64,000 bases of DNA, taken from positions 1-64,000 of the forward strand of contig PYSS01000081.1 in NCBI GenBank assembly GCA_003049465.1. The letters are read 5' to 3'. Origin of the DNA: Magnaporthiopsis rhizophila (Eukaryota; Ascomycota; Sordariomycetes; Magnaporthales; Magnaporthaceae). Below, piece by piece: positions 1-12,004 of this stretch. The notes beneath the pieces were generated by a model, which searched no databases, was not told where the DNA came from, and was given only the letters and a program-made list of their open reading frames with translations. The position numbers and the translations under genes are program-made. Positions within the stretch are counted from its first letter, which is position 1. Each line of letters opens with the position of its first letter.

Positions 1-717
1 AAGCAGGGGTGGGTGGTGCAGAGAGATGGCGCCCGTCCCAGCTGCGGGAGATAAGGCTCAGGAACCGTGGAAGCGCGCTTAGGGTAGTGGTAGTGGAGGG
101 GACTTGGTGGTTCCGAGGCACGCGCGTCTTTCTTGTTCATCCAGATTGCGGTTGCCCAGCCGGGTTGTGAGGTGACATGTTCTTTTGTCCGTAATGGCAA
201 TGCCGTGCGGGTGAAGGGCACATGCTCCCGCCTGCCCGAGATGTTTGCTACAGGTTTGGGGAGTATGAGGATAAGAGCGAAACGGGAGAGAGTGGTGTGT
301 GGCTTCCGCGGACACCGGGAGAACTGCGTGGAACAGGTATACAATAACAGCACGCTGTTGAACTGGGCATCAGGCCGGGATGACAAAAGCGAGCGACAGT
401 TGGGGACAGATTGTCTCCATCGCCGGAAAGCTGCTCCGTAGGGAAGCGAAAACGGAACAAGAAGAAAAGTACCTAGGGTTAGCAGATAACTTGGCAAAGA
501 GGCCGGCATCCGACACTTTTTTCGGTGCTTTAAAGCACTTGGAGATCTTGTAATCTACCGCTGGCTGGCTGGCAAGGTGGCAAAAACAGCACTCAGGGAT
601 ATTCTCGTGCTTCTCGTCGTGCGGTGCTAGTGCTGCAACACGCAATCACGGGGACTGTCCGGTCAGCAGTCCGTACCTACATACATACTACACAACTCAG
701 TTATCTGAAAAAAAAAG
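1..717. other. Intergenic / upstream region, no gene seen
   Basis: I see no convincing coding frame here. The short open frames on both strands lack family motifs and overlap each other. The stretch just before 718 is the upstream region of the SDR gene, and a short A-run lies directly before its ATG. Confidence 0.5.
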
Positions 718-1911
718 ATGGCAAACCTAGGCGAGAAAAAGACGGACCCGGTCGAGGCCATCATCCGGGCCATGGCGCCCGTCGATATGTCGGCGCCCTT
801 CGACCGGGCCGGGTGCGGCGGCAAGACGATCCTGATCACGGGCGGCGCGTCCGGGCTGGGCGCCGCCTTTGCGCGCGAGTGGGCGTCGCAGGGCGCAAAC
901 ATCTTCATCGGCGACGTCGACGAGCGCGCCGGCGAGGCCCTGGTGGCCGACCTGCGCGCCGCCACGGGCAGCCCGCACCACCACTTCCAGCGCTGCGACG
1001 TGACCGACTGGGCCAGCCAGGTGAGCCTGTTCCGCGCCTGCGCCCGCGCCAGCCCCACGGGCGGCATCGACGTCGTGGTACCCAACGCCGGCATCGGCGG
1101 GCTGGGCCACGACGAGCTCCAAGGCGGCGGCTCATTCGGGGATCCTACGGGTCTGGACGCCGCCGACCCGCCGCGGCCGAACCTCAAGGTGCTCGACGTC
1201 AACCTCACGGGCGTCATGTACACGGTCCACCTGGGCCTCTTCTGGCTGGCCCGGAACCAGATCGAGGGCAACGCCACAACACAAGCCGCCGACGGCGACG
1301 AGGAGGCACGGCAAAAGACATTCCGGGCGCAGCGGGACCGCCACCTGCTGCTGATCGGGTCCATCGGCGGCGTGGTGCCGCTGGTGGGCGCGGCCGAGTA
1401 CACGGCGACCAAGCACGCCGTGACGGGCCTGTTCCGGGCCCTGCGCACCCCGTGCTTCTGGCGCGGCATCCGCGTCAACATGCTGCTCCCCTGCTTCGTC
1501 GACACGCCCATGGTGTCCAACGAGGTCATGTTCCTGCTGGCCGGGTGCGGCAAGGCGTCCGTGGCCGACGTGGTCGAGGCCGGCACGCGCTTCGTGGCCG
1601 ACAAGAACGTGGCGGGGAGGGCCGTCGTCGTCGGCCCGCGCCTCAAGGTCGAGGACGGCGACGACGGCCACACCCGCGTCGTCGAGCTGTCCGACGCCGA
1701 CGCCGAGGCCGCATCCAAGGCGGGCATGCGCGGGCAGTGGCCCGGCGGCCAGGCCGCGTGGGAGTGCTACGTCCACGATTACGAGCACCTTGAGGCTTTT
1801 ATCTACAGGTACAGCAAGCTCATGACAATGTTTGCCCAGATGACCGGCTGGCTCGGCTGGGCCAGGGATGTCTTCTCGCTGTTCTTCAGGAAGCCGGCCG
1901 CCAAGAAGTAG
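718..1911 (+). CDS. Short-chain dehydrogenase/reductase (SDR), 397 aa
   Basis: Intronless NAD(P)-dependent oxidoreductase of the classical SDR superfamily. The cofactor motif TGGASGLG is at residues 41-48, NAG at 123-125, the catalytic serine at about 215 in GSIGG, and the YTATK motif places Tyr228 and Lys232. An aspartate at the end of the second strand (GDVDERAG) hints at NAD preference; that is an inference. The protein is longer than a typical 250-280 aa SDR because of a 30-residue N-terminal lead, an inserted loop at about 183-208 and a C-terminal tail of about 100 residues. The tail ends in an amphipathic stretch (LMTMFAQMTGWLGWARDVFSLFF) that could contact membrane. The ATG at 718 follows an A-run and is the first in frame. 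The gene reads toward the PKS about 1.9 kb downstream, so a tailoring role on the polyketide is plausible but rests on position alone. Substrate unknown. Confidence 0.88.
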   Translation: MANLGEKKTDPVEAIIRAMAPVDMSAPFDRAGCGGKTILITGGASGLGAAFAREWASQGANIFIGDVDERAGEALVADLRAATGSPHHHFQRCDVTDWASQVSLFRACARASPTGGIDVVVPNAGIGGLGHDELQGGGSFGDPTGLDAADPPRPNLKVLDVNLTGVMYTVHLGLFWLARNQIEGNATTQAADGDEEARQKTFRAQRDRHLLLIGSIGGVVPLVGAAEYTATKHAVTGLFRALRTPCFWRGIRVNMLLPCFVDTPMVSNEVMFLLAGCGKASVADVVEAGTRFVADKNVAGRAVVVGPRLKVEDGDDGHTRVVELSDADAEAASKAGMRGQWPGGQAAWECYVHDYEHLEAFIYRYSKLMTMFAQMTGWLGWARDVFSLFFRKPAAKK

Positions 1912-3807
1912 TACCTGCGTGTTGATATCTGGCTAGGGTATGCCCGTTCATCTTGTCTTTTCATGGGGCTCATCTGATGGCAGTTCATATACCACAATGT
2001 CACTCTTTTTTTTTTTTTTTTTTTTTCTTTTTTTCTGTATATAGTGAGTTGGCCAGGGTTGGTCTCGTCTCTGTATATTGTCTCGTCTCCCGGGTTTCTT
2101 TACTCCTTTCTGCTTTAGCAATATGCATCCATGTATAGGACACAACATCTAGCACCGAGATCTTGTGAACGGCTTGTGACGGGACCGAAGGGTGAAGTGC
2201 AGAGCCGCCGGCAACGCCACGCGCACGCGGCGTTGTTTCGCGTAAAGTAGCAGCGAATGATGAACACGCGGCCTCGATCAGAGTGCGATAGCAACCCATC
2301 GGCTCGGCGGAGGGGCGAGCCGAGTTCTAGAGAGATAGATGGCATATCTCCAGCGGGAGCGCAACAAGTCCAGCGATATTGGCTCAAACAAGCTCGTGAT
2401 TCCCCGGACTAGAAGAGCATGACACGGAGGGAGACCCAGGCTTTCGTGTCCAGCGGGGTGCGTGGATCTGGCCTGGAGCGGATGCGGATTAGCCGGGGCG
2501 GAAAAACATGGGGTATCAGGTTGACTGGCGGATGTGCGTCAAGAGTCTCTGATACGGAGCACCCAGCTTCGCTGCCATCCATCCTATCAGGTGATCCGCG
2601 TTTTCCCCGGCCGGCGGGAGAATTTGTCACCTTTCTTTGCAGCGCCAAGACAACTGATATAAATGTTGGATTGAGGCGTGCGTGTGCAGTCGTCTGGTCG
2701 AGCCTGCTTTGGCGACCGTAGACCGCGCGGCGACATATAACCGGATAATTTAGCGGCGAATAACAACCGTCGCATTATATCCGCACGGCCAAGACGTTCA
2801 GCGCTCAGGGGCAAGATAAGAAGACACTCTGAGAAGAAGGTGGGATAAAAAACAGGGGAGACCCGACCCGGTTAATGTCCCGGCCCGGGAGCAAATCAAA
2901 CCCTGCCATGGTTTCCAGCTTGGGAAAGCCCGATGAGTTTCGGCTCATTTGATAATATGGTGGATGAGCACCATCCTTTTGTGTGACCCGCGAGCTGGCA
3001 TCTTTGGTACGCCCCCATGTTTCACCAGAACCCGAACCAAAAAAGGATCGCTTTCGCCAAGCCGCCAGACGTAGCCGCAGGACACCCGAGGTAACTGCCG
3101 GGCTCGGAGGCAATATCCAACAGCGGCCCTGTCGAACATGCTGCCAATGGCAGACAGGACCGCTCCCGCTCGTCCAGGGGTGGAGGGCGGCTCTCGGCCT
3201 TCCACTGACGACGTTGTAACTGACCATCCGGGCGCTTTCGTCCTCCAGGGAAGGGGCTGGGATATACGCGTTCACGTGTGGGGGTATGCGGTCCGCGAGA
3301 TGCGGTTGAGGCCAGATTTTGACAGGCAAACCCGTCCCATACGTCCGCGAACCTGAAGGAGTAGGCGGAGGCAGAGGCCGGGGTAGGAAGGTGACGGAAG
3401 AGGCGGGGACGCCACTCTAAATGGTCGATGTTCCAGACCGCGATGGATAAAGAGGTAGGGTGGCGGAAATGGGCGTTGTCACTACCGCGGCTCATAAAGT
3501 AAGCCACGTTCCCGGGTACGTCTCGGTTGGCCTGGCATGTATTCATTATCTTTGTATGCACCAGTCTGGCCACATCTCGCCCTGCTGGCTGTAAACCCGA
3601 TCACTCGATCACGCAAGCCGATGAGCACAACAAACGCCATCACGGCATCGCCATCCTCGAGGACTGCAAAGCACGGCAGTAGATAACCAACCGCCTGGAC
3701 TGGTCGATCTCGACCGATTCCTCGGGGCCGGCTGACAGCTCTGGGGTGCTTGGCGTTGGTCCCAGCCCAGCCTGCTCAAGTAAGCAAGACACTAGCAGCA
3801 AGCAGCC
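1912..3807. other. Intergenic region between SDR and PKS
   Basis: No gene is supported. A run of 21 T lies at 2006-2026, probably within the SDR 3' untranslated region. Minus-strand open frames at 2805-3573 overlap each other in two frames and show no recognisable motif. The 3' part is the PKS promoter; I did not find a clear TATA box. Confidence 0.5.
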
Positions 3808-6800
3808 ATGGCTCCAGGTGCCACCCAAGCCGAGGGAACGACGGATGGGACGGAGCAGGCATCATCCGTCCCGCCGGTCTTGCCGCCCTTAGAGCCCATC
3901 AACCAAGACACTACTTCCTTGGAGGGGAGGAGCTCGCCCTCAGAAACACCAGTCGACACACCGTTGCAGGAGGACATCCCCATCCCACATGTCGTCGTGG
4001 AAGATACCGTTGTCGCCTTGCGCATGGATGATGCCCCTGCCGCCGCCGCCGCTGTCGCCGCCAACGGCGATGCCAACGGCGGTAGTGCTACCCCTCTTGC
4101 CAGCAATGGGGATGGCGACATCCCTCATAATACCACCACCACCACCACCACCACCACCAACGGTCATGCCAACGGCGACACTGCTCATCCCACCACCAAT
4201 GGCAATAGCAATGGCAATGTCAACGGCGGCGGCGTCCACGCAACAAACGGCACAAACGGCACCAACGGCCACACCGGCCCTCTCCCATCCGCAACAGAGG
4301 AGAGCCAGCAGCCCAAGCACGAGCCCGTGGCCATCATCGGCATGTCGTGCCGGCTGCCGGGCGGTGCGTCTGACCCGGAGGCTTTCTACCGGCTGTGCTG
4401 CCTGGGCCGGAGCGGCTGGACTCCCATGCCGGCGGACCGGTTCAGCAAGGACGGCTACCACCACCCGAACCCGGATCGGCTGGGCTGCTACAACCCGTCG
4501 GGCGGCTGCTTCCTGGCCGAGGACGTCGCACTCTTCGACGCGCCCTTTTTCAAGATCACGGAGCGCGAGGCCTTATCCATGGACCCTCAGCACCGCCTGA
4601 TCCTCGAGTGCACATATGAGGCTCTCGAGAACGCCGGGTTGCCAATGTCGTCGCTGGCCGGCAAGAACGTCGGCGTCTACGCCGGTGGTTCTTTTACCGA
4701 CTACGAGCTCAACAACCTGCGCGACCTGGACACGGCGCCCATGCATCAGTCGACGGGCAACGCGCCCTCGCTGCTGGCCAACCGCGTCTCGTACTTTTTC
4801 GACTTCCGCGGCCCCAGTTACACCGTCGACACGGCCTGCTCGTCGAGCCTGACGGCGCTGCACCTGGCTATGCAGTCGCTGCGCAGCGGCGACGCCTCGG
4901 TCGTGGTGCTGGCCTCGAGCCACCTGAACCTGCTGCCGGACCACTTCGTGTCCATGTCGTCGCAGGGCCTGCTGTCGCCCGACGGCCGGTCCTACGCCTT
5001 CGACTCGCGCGCCAACGGCTTCGGGCGCGGCGAAGGGGCCGGGGTGGTCATTCTCAAACCTCTATCGGCCGCCGTGCGCGACAACGACCCCATCCGCGCC
5101 GTCATCGTCGGCACGGGCCTGAACCAGGACGGCCGCACCAACGGCATCACCATGCCCAACAAGGAGGCGCAGCTGGACCTGATGCGCAAGGTCTACGCCG
5201 ACAACGGCCTGGACCCGCGCGAGACGGGCTACGTCGAGGCCCACGGCACCGGCACCAAGGTCGGCGACCCGCTCGAGATGGAGGCTCTGCACCGCATGTT
5301 CCACGAGGGGCGGTCGTCGCGCCGCCCGCTCTGGGTAGGGTCCGTCAAGACGAACGTCGGCCACCTCGAGGGGGCCAGCGGCATCGTCAGCATGATCAAG
5401 TCGGCCATGATGCTGGAACGCGGCTACCTGCTGCCCAACCACGACTTCCGCGAGGGCAACAAGGAGATACCGTTTGACGAGTGGGGCGTCAAGGTGCCCA
5501 GCCGCGTCATGCCGTGGCCGCGCGGCATGAAGTACGCCAGCATCAACAGCTTCGGCTTCGGTGGCGGCAACGCCCACGCCGTCCTGGCCGCACCGCCGAA
5601 GCCGCCCAAGGCGACGGCCGGCGGCACTTCTGTTAACAGCAACACCTACATCGAGCCCAAGCGCCTCTACGTCGTCTCGGCCCACAGCAAGGCCGCGCTG
5701 GTGCAGCAGATGAAGAGCGTGACTGTGTACCTGGAGCGGCGGCCCGTGGCCTTCCAGGGCTCACTGCTGCGCGACATGGCCTACACGCTGGGCCAGCGGC
5801 GCTCGTTCCTGCCCTACAAGTTCTTCGCCGTCGGCGCCGAGGGCAACGAGCTCATCTCGGCCTTTGCCAACGACGCGCCCGCCAACCCCGTCCGGTCCAC
5901 GAGGCCGCCGCGCCTCGGCTTCGTCTTCACGGGCCAGGGTGCCCAGTGGCACGCCATGGGCCGCGAACTGATCGAGACTTACCCGGTCTTCAAGGCCTCG
6001 CTCGAGCGCTTCGATGCCAGCCTAGCCCGCCTGGGCGCCAGCTTCAGCCTGCTCGAGGAGCTGACGACGCGCGACGCCAAGACGTCACGCATCTCCGAGG
6101 CCGAGCTGAGCCAGCCCGGCTGCACCGCCGTGCAGCTGGCGCTGGTGGACCTGCTGCGCGCCTGGGGCGTGCGGCCCGACGCCGTGGTGGGCCACTCGAG
6201 CGGCGAGATCGGCGCCGCCTACGCGGCCGGCGCCCTGACGCACGACGAGTGCGCCACCATTGCCTACCTGCGTGGCCAGTCGGTGCTGCAGCTCAAGGCC
6301 GCGAATCCGGACCTGAAAGGCGGCATGCTGGCCGTCGGCGCCGGGCCCGAGGACGTGTGGCCGCTCATCAAGACGCTCAAGCAGGACAAGCAGAACCGCG
6401 TCACAGTGGCGTGTGTCAATAGCCCCGGCAGCATCACGGCGTCGGGCGACGTGGCCGCCGTCGAGGAGCTGCAGGCCAAAGTGGAGGAGAAGCAGCTCTT
6501 CAACAGGAGGGTGCGCGTCGAGACGGCCTACCACTCGCACCATATGGAGCTCGTGGCCAACTGGTACGGCTCCTCGGTCGGTGAGCTGTCGCCCATGGCG
6601 GGCGGCCGTGATGACGATGATGATGATCGTGATGATAATGACGACGACGTTGGCCACGAGGTCGAGTTCTACTCGTCGCTGAGGGGCGAGAAGCTCGTGA
6701 GCCTGGCCGAGCTGGACACGTCGTACTGGGTGCAGAACCTCACTCAGCCCGTGCTCTTCTCGCAGGCCGTCACCTGCATGTGCACGCCCGAGCCGGGCCA

Positions 6801-9800
6801 CGAGAACGTGGACGTGCTCGTCGAGATCGGCCCGCACACGGCGCTCGAGGGCCCCGTAAAGCAGATCCTGAAGGCGATCGAGACGCTGCCCAAGAAGCCG
6901 CAGTACTTTGGGTCGCTGGTGCGCAACAAGGACGCCGTCGACACGGCGCTCGGGCTAGCAGGCTCGCTCTTCATGCACGGCGCCAGCGTCGACCTCGGCG
7001 CCGTCAACTTCCCCGTGCCGCCGCCCAAGCCCGTTAAGGTGCTGAGCGACATGCCCAAGTACGCGTGGGACCACAGCACGCGGTATTGGTGGGAGACGCG
7101 CGTTAGCAGGGCGCACCTGCACCGCCGCTTCCCGCGCAACGACGTGCTGGGAAGCATGGCCGACTGGTCCAACGACATGGAGCCGACGTGGCGCAGCATC
7201 CTCCGCGCCGACGACGTGCCGTGGGTGCGCGGCCACGCCATGCAGGAGATGACCGTCTTCCCCATGGCCGGCTACCTCAGCATGGCTATCGAGGCCGCGG
7301 CGCAGAGGGCGGCCGTGGCGGCGGGACTGGGGACGCAGGAGGAGATCGAGGGCCTCGTCGGCAAGTTCGTGTTCCGCGACGTCACCATCAGCCGTCCGCT
7401 CGTCATCCAGGAGGGCGTCGACTCCGAGACCAACATCAGCCTGAGGCCCAACCCGGAGGGCACGCGCGAGTCCTCGGCCGTGTGGGACGAGTTCCGCATC
7501 TTCTCGTGGAACAAGGAGCGCGAGTGGATCGAGCACTGCCGCGGCTTGATCCGCGTCGAGCACAAGCCGGGCGCTATCGCTGCCCCTGGTGGCGGCAGCA
7601 GCAGCAGTAGCCAGACCAACACGGTGCACGACGCGTCCACAGACGACGTCGCCGTCTTCGAGGCGCGCAAGCGCAAGGTCCTAGAAGCCTGCACAGACGC
7701 CGTGAGCGCCGACGAGCTGTACCAGGAGCTCGAGGCCGTGACGGCCAAGTACAGCGCGCAGTTCAGGTCCATGGAGAACTGCATGGCGAGCGACACGGCC
7801 TGCGTGGCCGACGTGTTGGTGCCTGACACGGCCAAGATCATGCCCAAGGGCTACGAGGCGCCGCTGTACATCCACCCGACGCTGCTGGACCAGTTCACGC
7901 ACGCGGCCTGGGTCATCCTGGGCGCGGGCAGACACAAACTCCCGGCCCTGTACATGCCCCGCTTCTTCAAGAGCCTGACCGTGTCGGCCGACGTGCGCCG
8001 CCTGGCCGGCCAGCCGGGCGACCGCATCCGTGTCTACGGCGAGGGCAACCCCAACTTTGCCAACCCGGGCTCCACCAAGGTCACCATGTTCGCCACGAGC
8101 ATGGACGGCCAGCAGGAGCTGATCCACATGGAGGGGCTGGTCATCGATCCGATCTTCGACGGCGACGCCGCAGTTGCCGACGCGGCCGGTGCTCGGGAGC
8201 TCTGCTTCAAGGAGTCCTGGCAGCCGCTGTATCCCGAGGAGGTTGCTGCTGCTGTCTCTAGCGATTCGTCCGAGCCGACAACAATCTCCAACGGCGTCAA
8301 CGGCGCCACCAATGGTAATGGTACAAATGGAGTCCACGCAGAGGCGGCTGATGTAGCCCCCAAGGCTCCAGCTCCAGCCAAACGAGACATCACAGACGAC
8401 ATCGTGATAGTCTCCACAGCGCAACAACAGGACGCCGAAGGGCTGGCCACGGTTCTCAAGAATAAGCTCCTCGCCAGCCACCAGTCGGAGAGAGTGCCAG
8501 ACATCAACCTGGCTTCGCTCGAGACGACGCCGGCAGCAGCAGGATCCCCGTACGCCGGCAAGATCTGCGTCGTGCTCGTCGAGCTCGATGGAGAGCCTCT
8601 CCTGGCCGGCCTCGACGCGGCTGCCTTCGAGAGCGTACAGCGGCTCATCTTGTCCGCCAAGGGCATCCTCTGGGTCGTCAAGGGCGCGCACTCGGACGCC
8701 ACGGACCCGCGGCTGGGCATGATCCTCGGCCTGGCGCGGACGGTGCGGTCCGAGACGGGCATGAAGTTTGCCACCCTGGACCTCGACGGCGAGGCCGCGG
8801 CGTCAGCGTCAAGGGACGCGGGGATCATCGCCGAGGTCGCGAGCCACGTCTTTGGAAAGGCTACCAGTTCTCCCGGCGACGACGACGTCACCAGCACGAC
8901 GGACGGTGACCCCGACATGGAGTTCCAGGAGCGGCAGGGCGCCCTGAGCGTCTGCCGCGTGACCGACGACGTCGAGCTCGACGCCTTCGTAGAGCAGCAC
9001 ACCAACCCTGCCACGCCGCCCTTCGCCCAGCCCTTTGGGCAGCCCGGGCGGCCGCTGCGGCTGGCGGTGGGTACCAAGGGCGCGCTCGACACGCTGCACT
9101 TTGTCGACGACGACAAGGCTTCCATCCCGCTCAAGCCCGACGAGATCCTGATCGAGATCAAGGTGACGAGCATGAACTTCAAGGACATCATGGTCTCGAT
9201 GGGCGAGGTGCCGTCGCCGTACCTGGGCGTCGAGTGCGCGGGCCTGGTCAGCGCCGTGGGATCCGACGTGGCCGACTTCAAGATCGGCGACCGCGTCTGC
9301 GCCAGCTCCGAGGGCGCCTACTCGACCTATACGCGCTGCAAGTCGAGCAGCGCGGCCCATGTGCCGGACGACATGTCGCTCGAAGCGGCCGCCACGGTGC
9401 CCGTCGTCTTCTCGACCGCCTACTACGGCCTCTTCGACGTCGGCCGCCTGCAGCGCGGCGAGACGGTGCTGATCCACGCCGCGGCCGGCGGCGTCGGCCA
9501 GGCCGCCGTCATGCTGGCCCAGATGGTGGGCGCTGAGGTGTACGCGACCGTGGGCAGCGCCGCCAAGAAGCAGTTCCTGACGGCCACGTACGGCGTGCCC
9601 GAGGACCACATCTTCTACAGCCGCGACGTCTCCTTCGCGGGGGCCGTCAAGCGTGCGACTGGCGGCAGGGGCGTCGACGTCGTGCTCAACTCGCTGGCCG
9701 GCGACGCCCTGCGCGAGACCTGGGAGTGCCTCGCCTGCTTCGGCCGCTTCGTCGAGATCGGCAAGCGCAGCATCCTGGCCAACGCCAGCCTGGGCATGGC

Positions 9801-11411
9801 CGTCTTCGACAAGAACGCCTCCTTCTCCTCCATCGACCTGACCCTCGTCGCCTCTGACAAGCCGCGCGTCATGCGCAGGCTCCTGGACGACGTCTTCAAG
9901 CTGCTGAGCTACGGCGCCGTCAGGCCCATCTCGCCCACCACGACATTCAGCATATCCGAGGTCGAGGCCGCCTTCCGGACCCTGCAAGCCGGCAAGGTCC
10001 ACGGCAAGATTCTCGTGACCGCCGCCCCCGATGATCTGGTCAAGGTACGTTCTTTTTTGCATTTGTCCCTTTCTTCTTCTCCTTCTGCTGCTGTAATCTG
10101 TCGTCCCCTCTTTTGCGAATCCCTGGCTGACGATTGCCATCAATCCATCGTCGACAGGCAACATACTCTCCCAAGGCTTTCGAGAAGCTGCTCCGCCCAG
10201 ACGCAACGTACATCGTCGTCGGCGGCACTGGAGGCATCGGCCGCAGCATCGCCAAGTGGATGGCGCAAAAGGGCGCCAGACACATCGCCCTCGTCTCCCG
10301 TTCGGCAAAGGTGGCGCCCAAGGTTGCCCAGCTGATCGACGAGGCCAAGTCTGAGCACGGCGCAAGGATCGTCGTTAGCCGATGCGATGTCTCCCAAGCA
10401 TCCGACGTGGAGAGCATGATTGCCGATCTAGCAGCCGCCCAGATGCCTGCCGTCAAGGGTGTCATCCACAGCGCCATGATTCTCGATGTGAGTTCAACCC
10501 CTGAAATTACAGCAATTGTTGCCAGCCGCAGCTGCTAACACGCATCAAAAACGCAGGACGTCTTATTCGAAAAGATGGAGTACCGCCAGTGGGACAGCGT
10601 GGTGCGATCCAAAGTGGCGGGCGGCTGGAACCTGCACACGGCGCTGCTGGGCCAGCCTCTCGACTTCTTCATCACCCTCAGCTCCGTGGCCGGCATCATC
10701 GGCAACCAGGGCCAGGCGGCCTACGCGGCCGCAAACACCTTCCTGGACAGCCTGGTGCGGCACCGCCGCCGCCTCGGCCTGCCGGCCGCCACGCTCGACT
10801 TGGCCGCCGTCAGCGACACGGGCTACTTGGCCGAGAACGCGGAGCGGCAGCGCGAGGTGCTGGCCCAGATTGGCGGCGAGGCCATCTCCGAAAAGGAGAT
10901 CCTTGCCCTGATCGCCGCCGCCATCTCGGGCAGGGCCGACGAGACGTGCGGCGGCCAGGTCGTCACCGGCCTCAAGCTCTCGCTGTCGGCCGCCTCGCTG
11001 CCCTTCTGGGCCTCGGACGCCCGCTTCTCGCCTCTCAGGGCTAGCCTCAGAGAGCGGCAGGCGGCCGAGGGCGGCGGGGCCGGTGCCGCCGCGTCGGCTG
11101 TCTCCCCGGGAGCGGCGCTCAAGCGGGCCGGTTCGTACGAGGACGCACACAAGATCGTCATCGACGCGCTGCTGGACAAGACGGCGAGCGTGCTCATGCT
11201 GCCTCGCGAGGAGCTCGACCCCAGCAAGGGTACCGTCTTTTACGGTCTCGACTCTCTTGTGTCCATCGAGATCCGCAACTGGATCACCCGCGAGTTTGGC
11301 TCGGTGTTGCAAATCCTCGACCTGCTCAGCAGCGGCTCCTTCTCCTCACTGGCCGACACGGTCCTCAAGAAGACCGAGCTGTGCTCATTTGACAAGGGGG
11401 CCCCCGCTTAA
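3808..11411 (+). CDS. Highly reducing type I polyketide synthase (KS-AT-DH-ER-KR-ACP), 2473 aa
   Basis: Exons 3808-10044, 10158-10487 and 10557-11411 (introns of 113 and 69 bp, both phase 0; CTAAC branch site in the second). It builds a reduced polyketide chain iteratively. A Gly/Asn-rich N-terminal extension (1-170) precedes KS from about 171: DTACSSS with Cys344, EAHGTGT with His479 and KTNVGH with His519. AT starts near 707 with GHSSG, Ser797. DH has His1143 and Asp1361. ER spans about 1760-2075, with the HAAAGGVGQ cofactor loop at 1890-1898. KR has GGTGGIG at 2101-2107 and Ser2232/Tyr2245. ACP carries Ser2422 in GLDSL. No methyltransferase domain fits between DH and ER, and there is no thioesterase, so release must occur in trans or by another route. 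Oddities: an acidic Asp-rich insert at about 933-948 in AT, a Glu replacing the usual Gly in the DH motif, and NG repeats in both the N-terminal extension and the DH-ER linker. Start: the ATG at 3808 is in a good context (gccATGg). Product unknown. Confidence 0.95.
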
Positions 11412-12004
11412 TTCGTCGTGACATGTCCGGATGGGGAACAAAATGCACGGGTTGATGTTAGATATATGAAAGGGAGGCGGATGAAAGGTGTTTCCTGGTG
11501 TCTCTGGGGTTCTTTCTTTTCCTTTTCTCCACGTTTATCTATTTGCGTTAGTTCAAACACTTCTTTCGGTTCCGCTGGTTACAGCGTCGAGCCCGTTATA
11601 CCAATTCTGGTCTCTGTTTTGGAAGTTAGTACGCGGGCTACAGGCCATGTTTTATTCGACTCTAGTTCATCACATTCTCATCCCGATATTCTCTCTACCT
11701 GAGGAGACGTGTTCCCACCCTGAATGCTCGTGCATCATCTAAACGGGCTAGCTCATCGCGTGGGCCAGCGATCCCCGCGTCCGACAGGTTGATCAAAAAT
11801 GGCCGAGAAGGCGGCGATCCCGCACAGCATCAAGAGAATCTGGGTATGACTAGATGGCCATAGCTGGGTACTACTGAGATATCAGATGCAATTGGGTGGC
11901 AATGTAGGTGGGTACCGACAAGCATCGCATCTCAAATGGATGGTGGCTTTGGTCGGCGCGTGACCTCGGCCCAGCCCTGCATCCTTGCCCGACGCTTCAT
12001 AGTG
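11412..12004. other. Convergent intergenic region between PKS and regulator
   Basis: This 593-bp region separates the 3' end of the PKS (+) from the 3' end of the regulator (-). No gene is seen; it should hold both 3' untranslated regions. Confidence 0.6.

Noticed and set aside
2805..3573. Long minus-strand open frames (174 and 183 codons) between SDR and PKS
   Set aside because: Two frames overlap over the same bases, translations have no motif, and the region reads like GC-rich promoter DNA.
3940..9899. Long open frames antisense to or out of frame with the PKS, including ones over 300 codons
   Set aside because: They mirror the GC-rich third positions of the real gene and have repetitive Arg/Gly/Ala translations.
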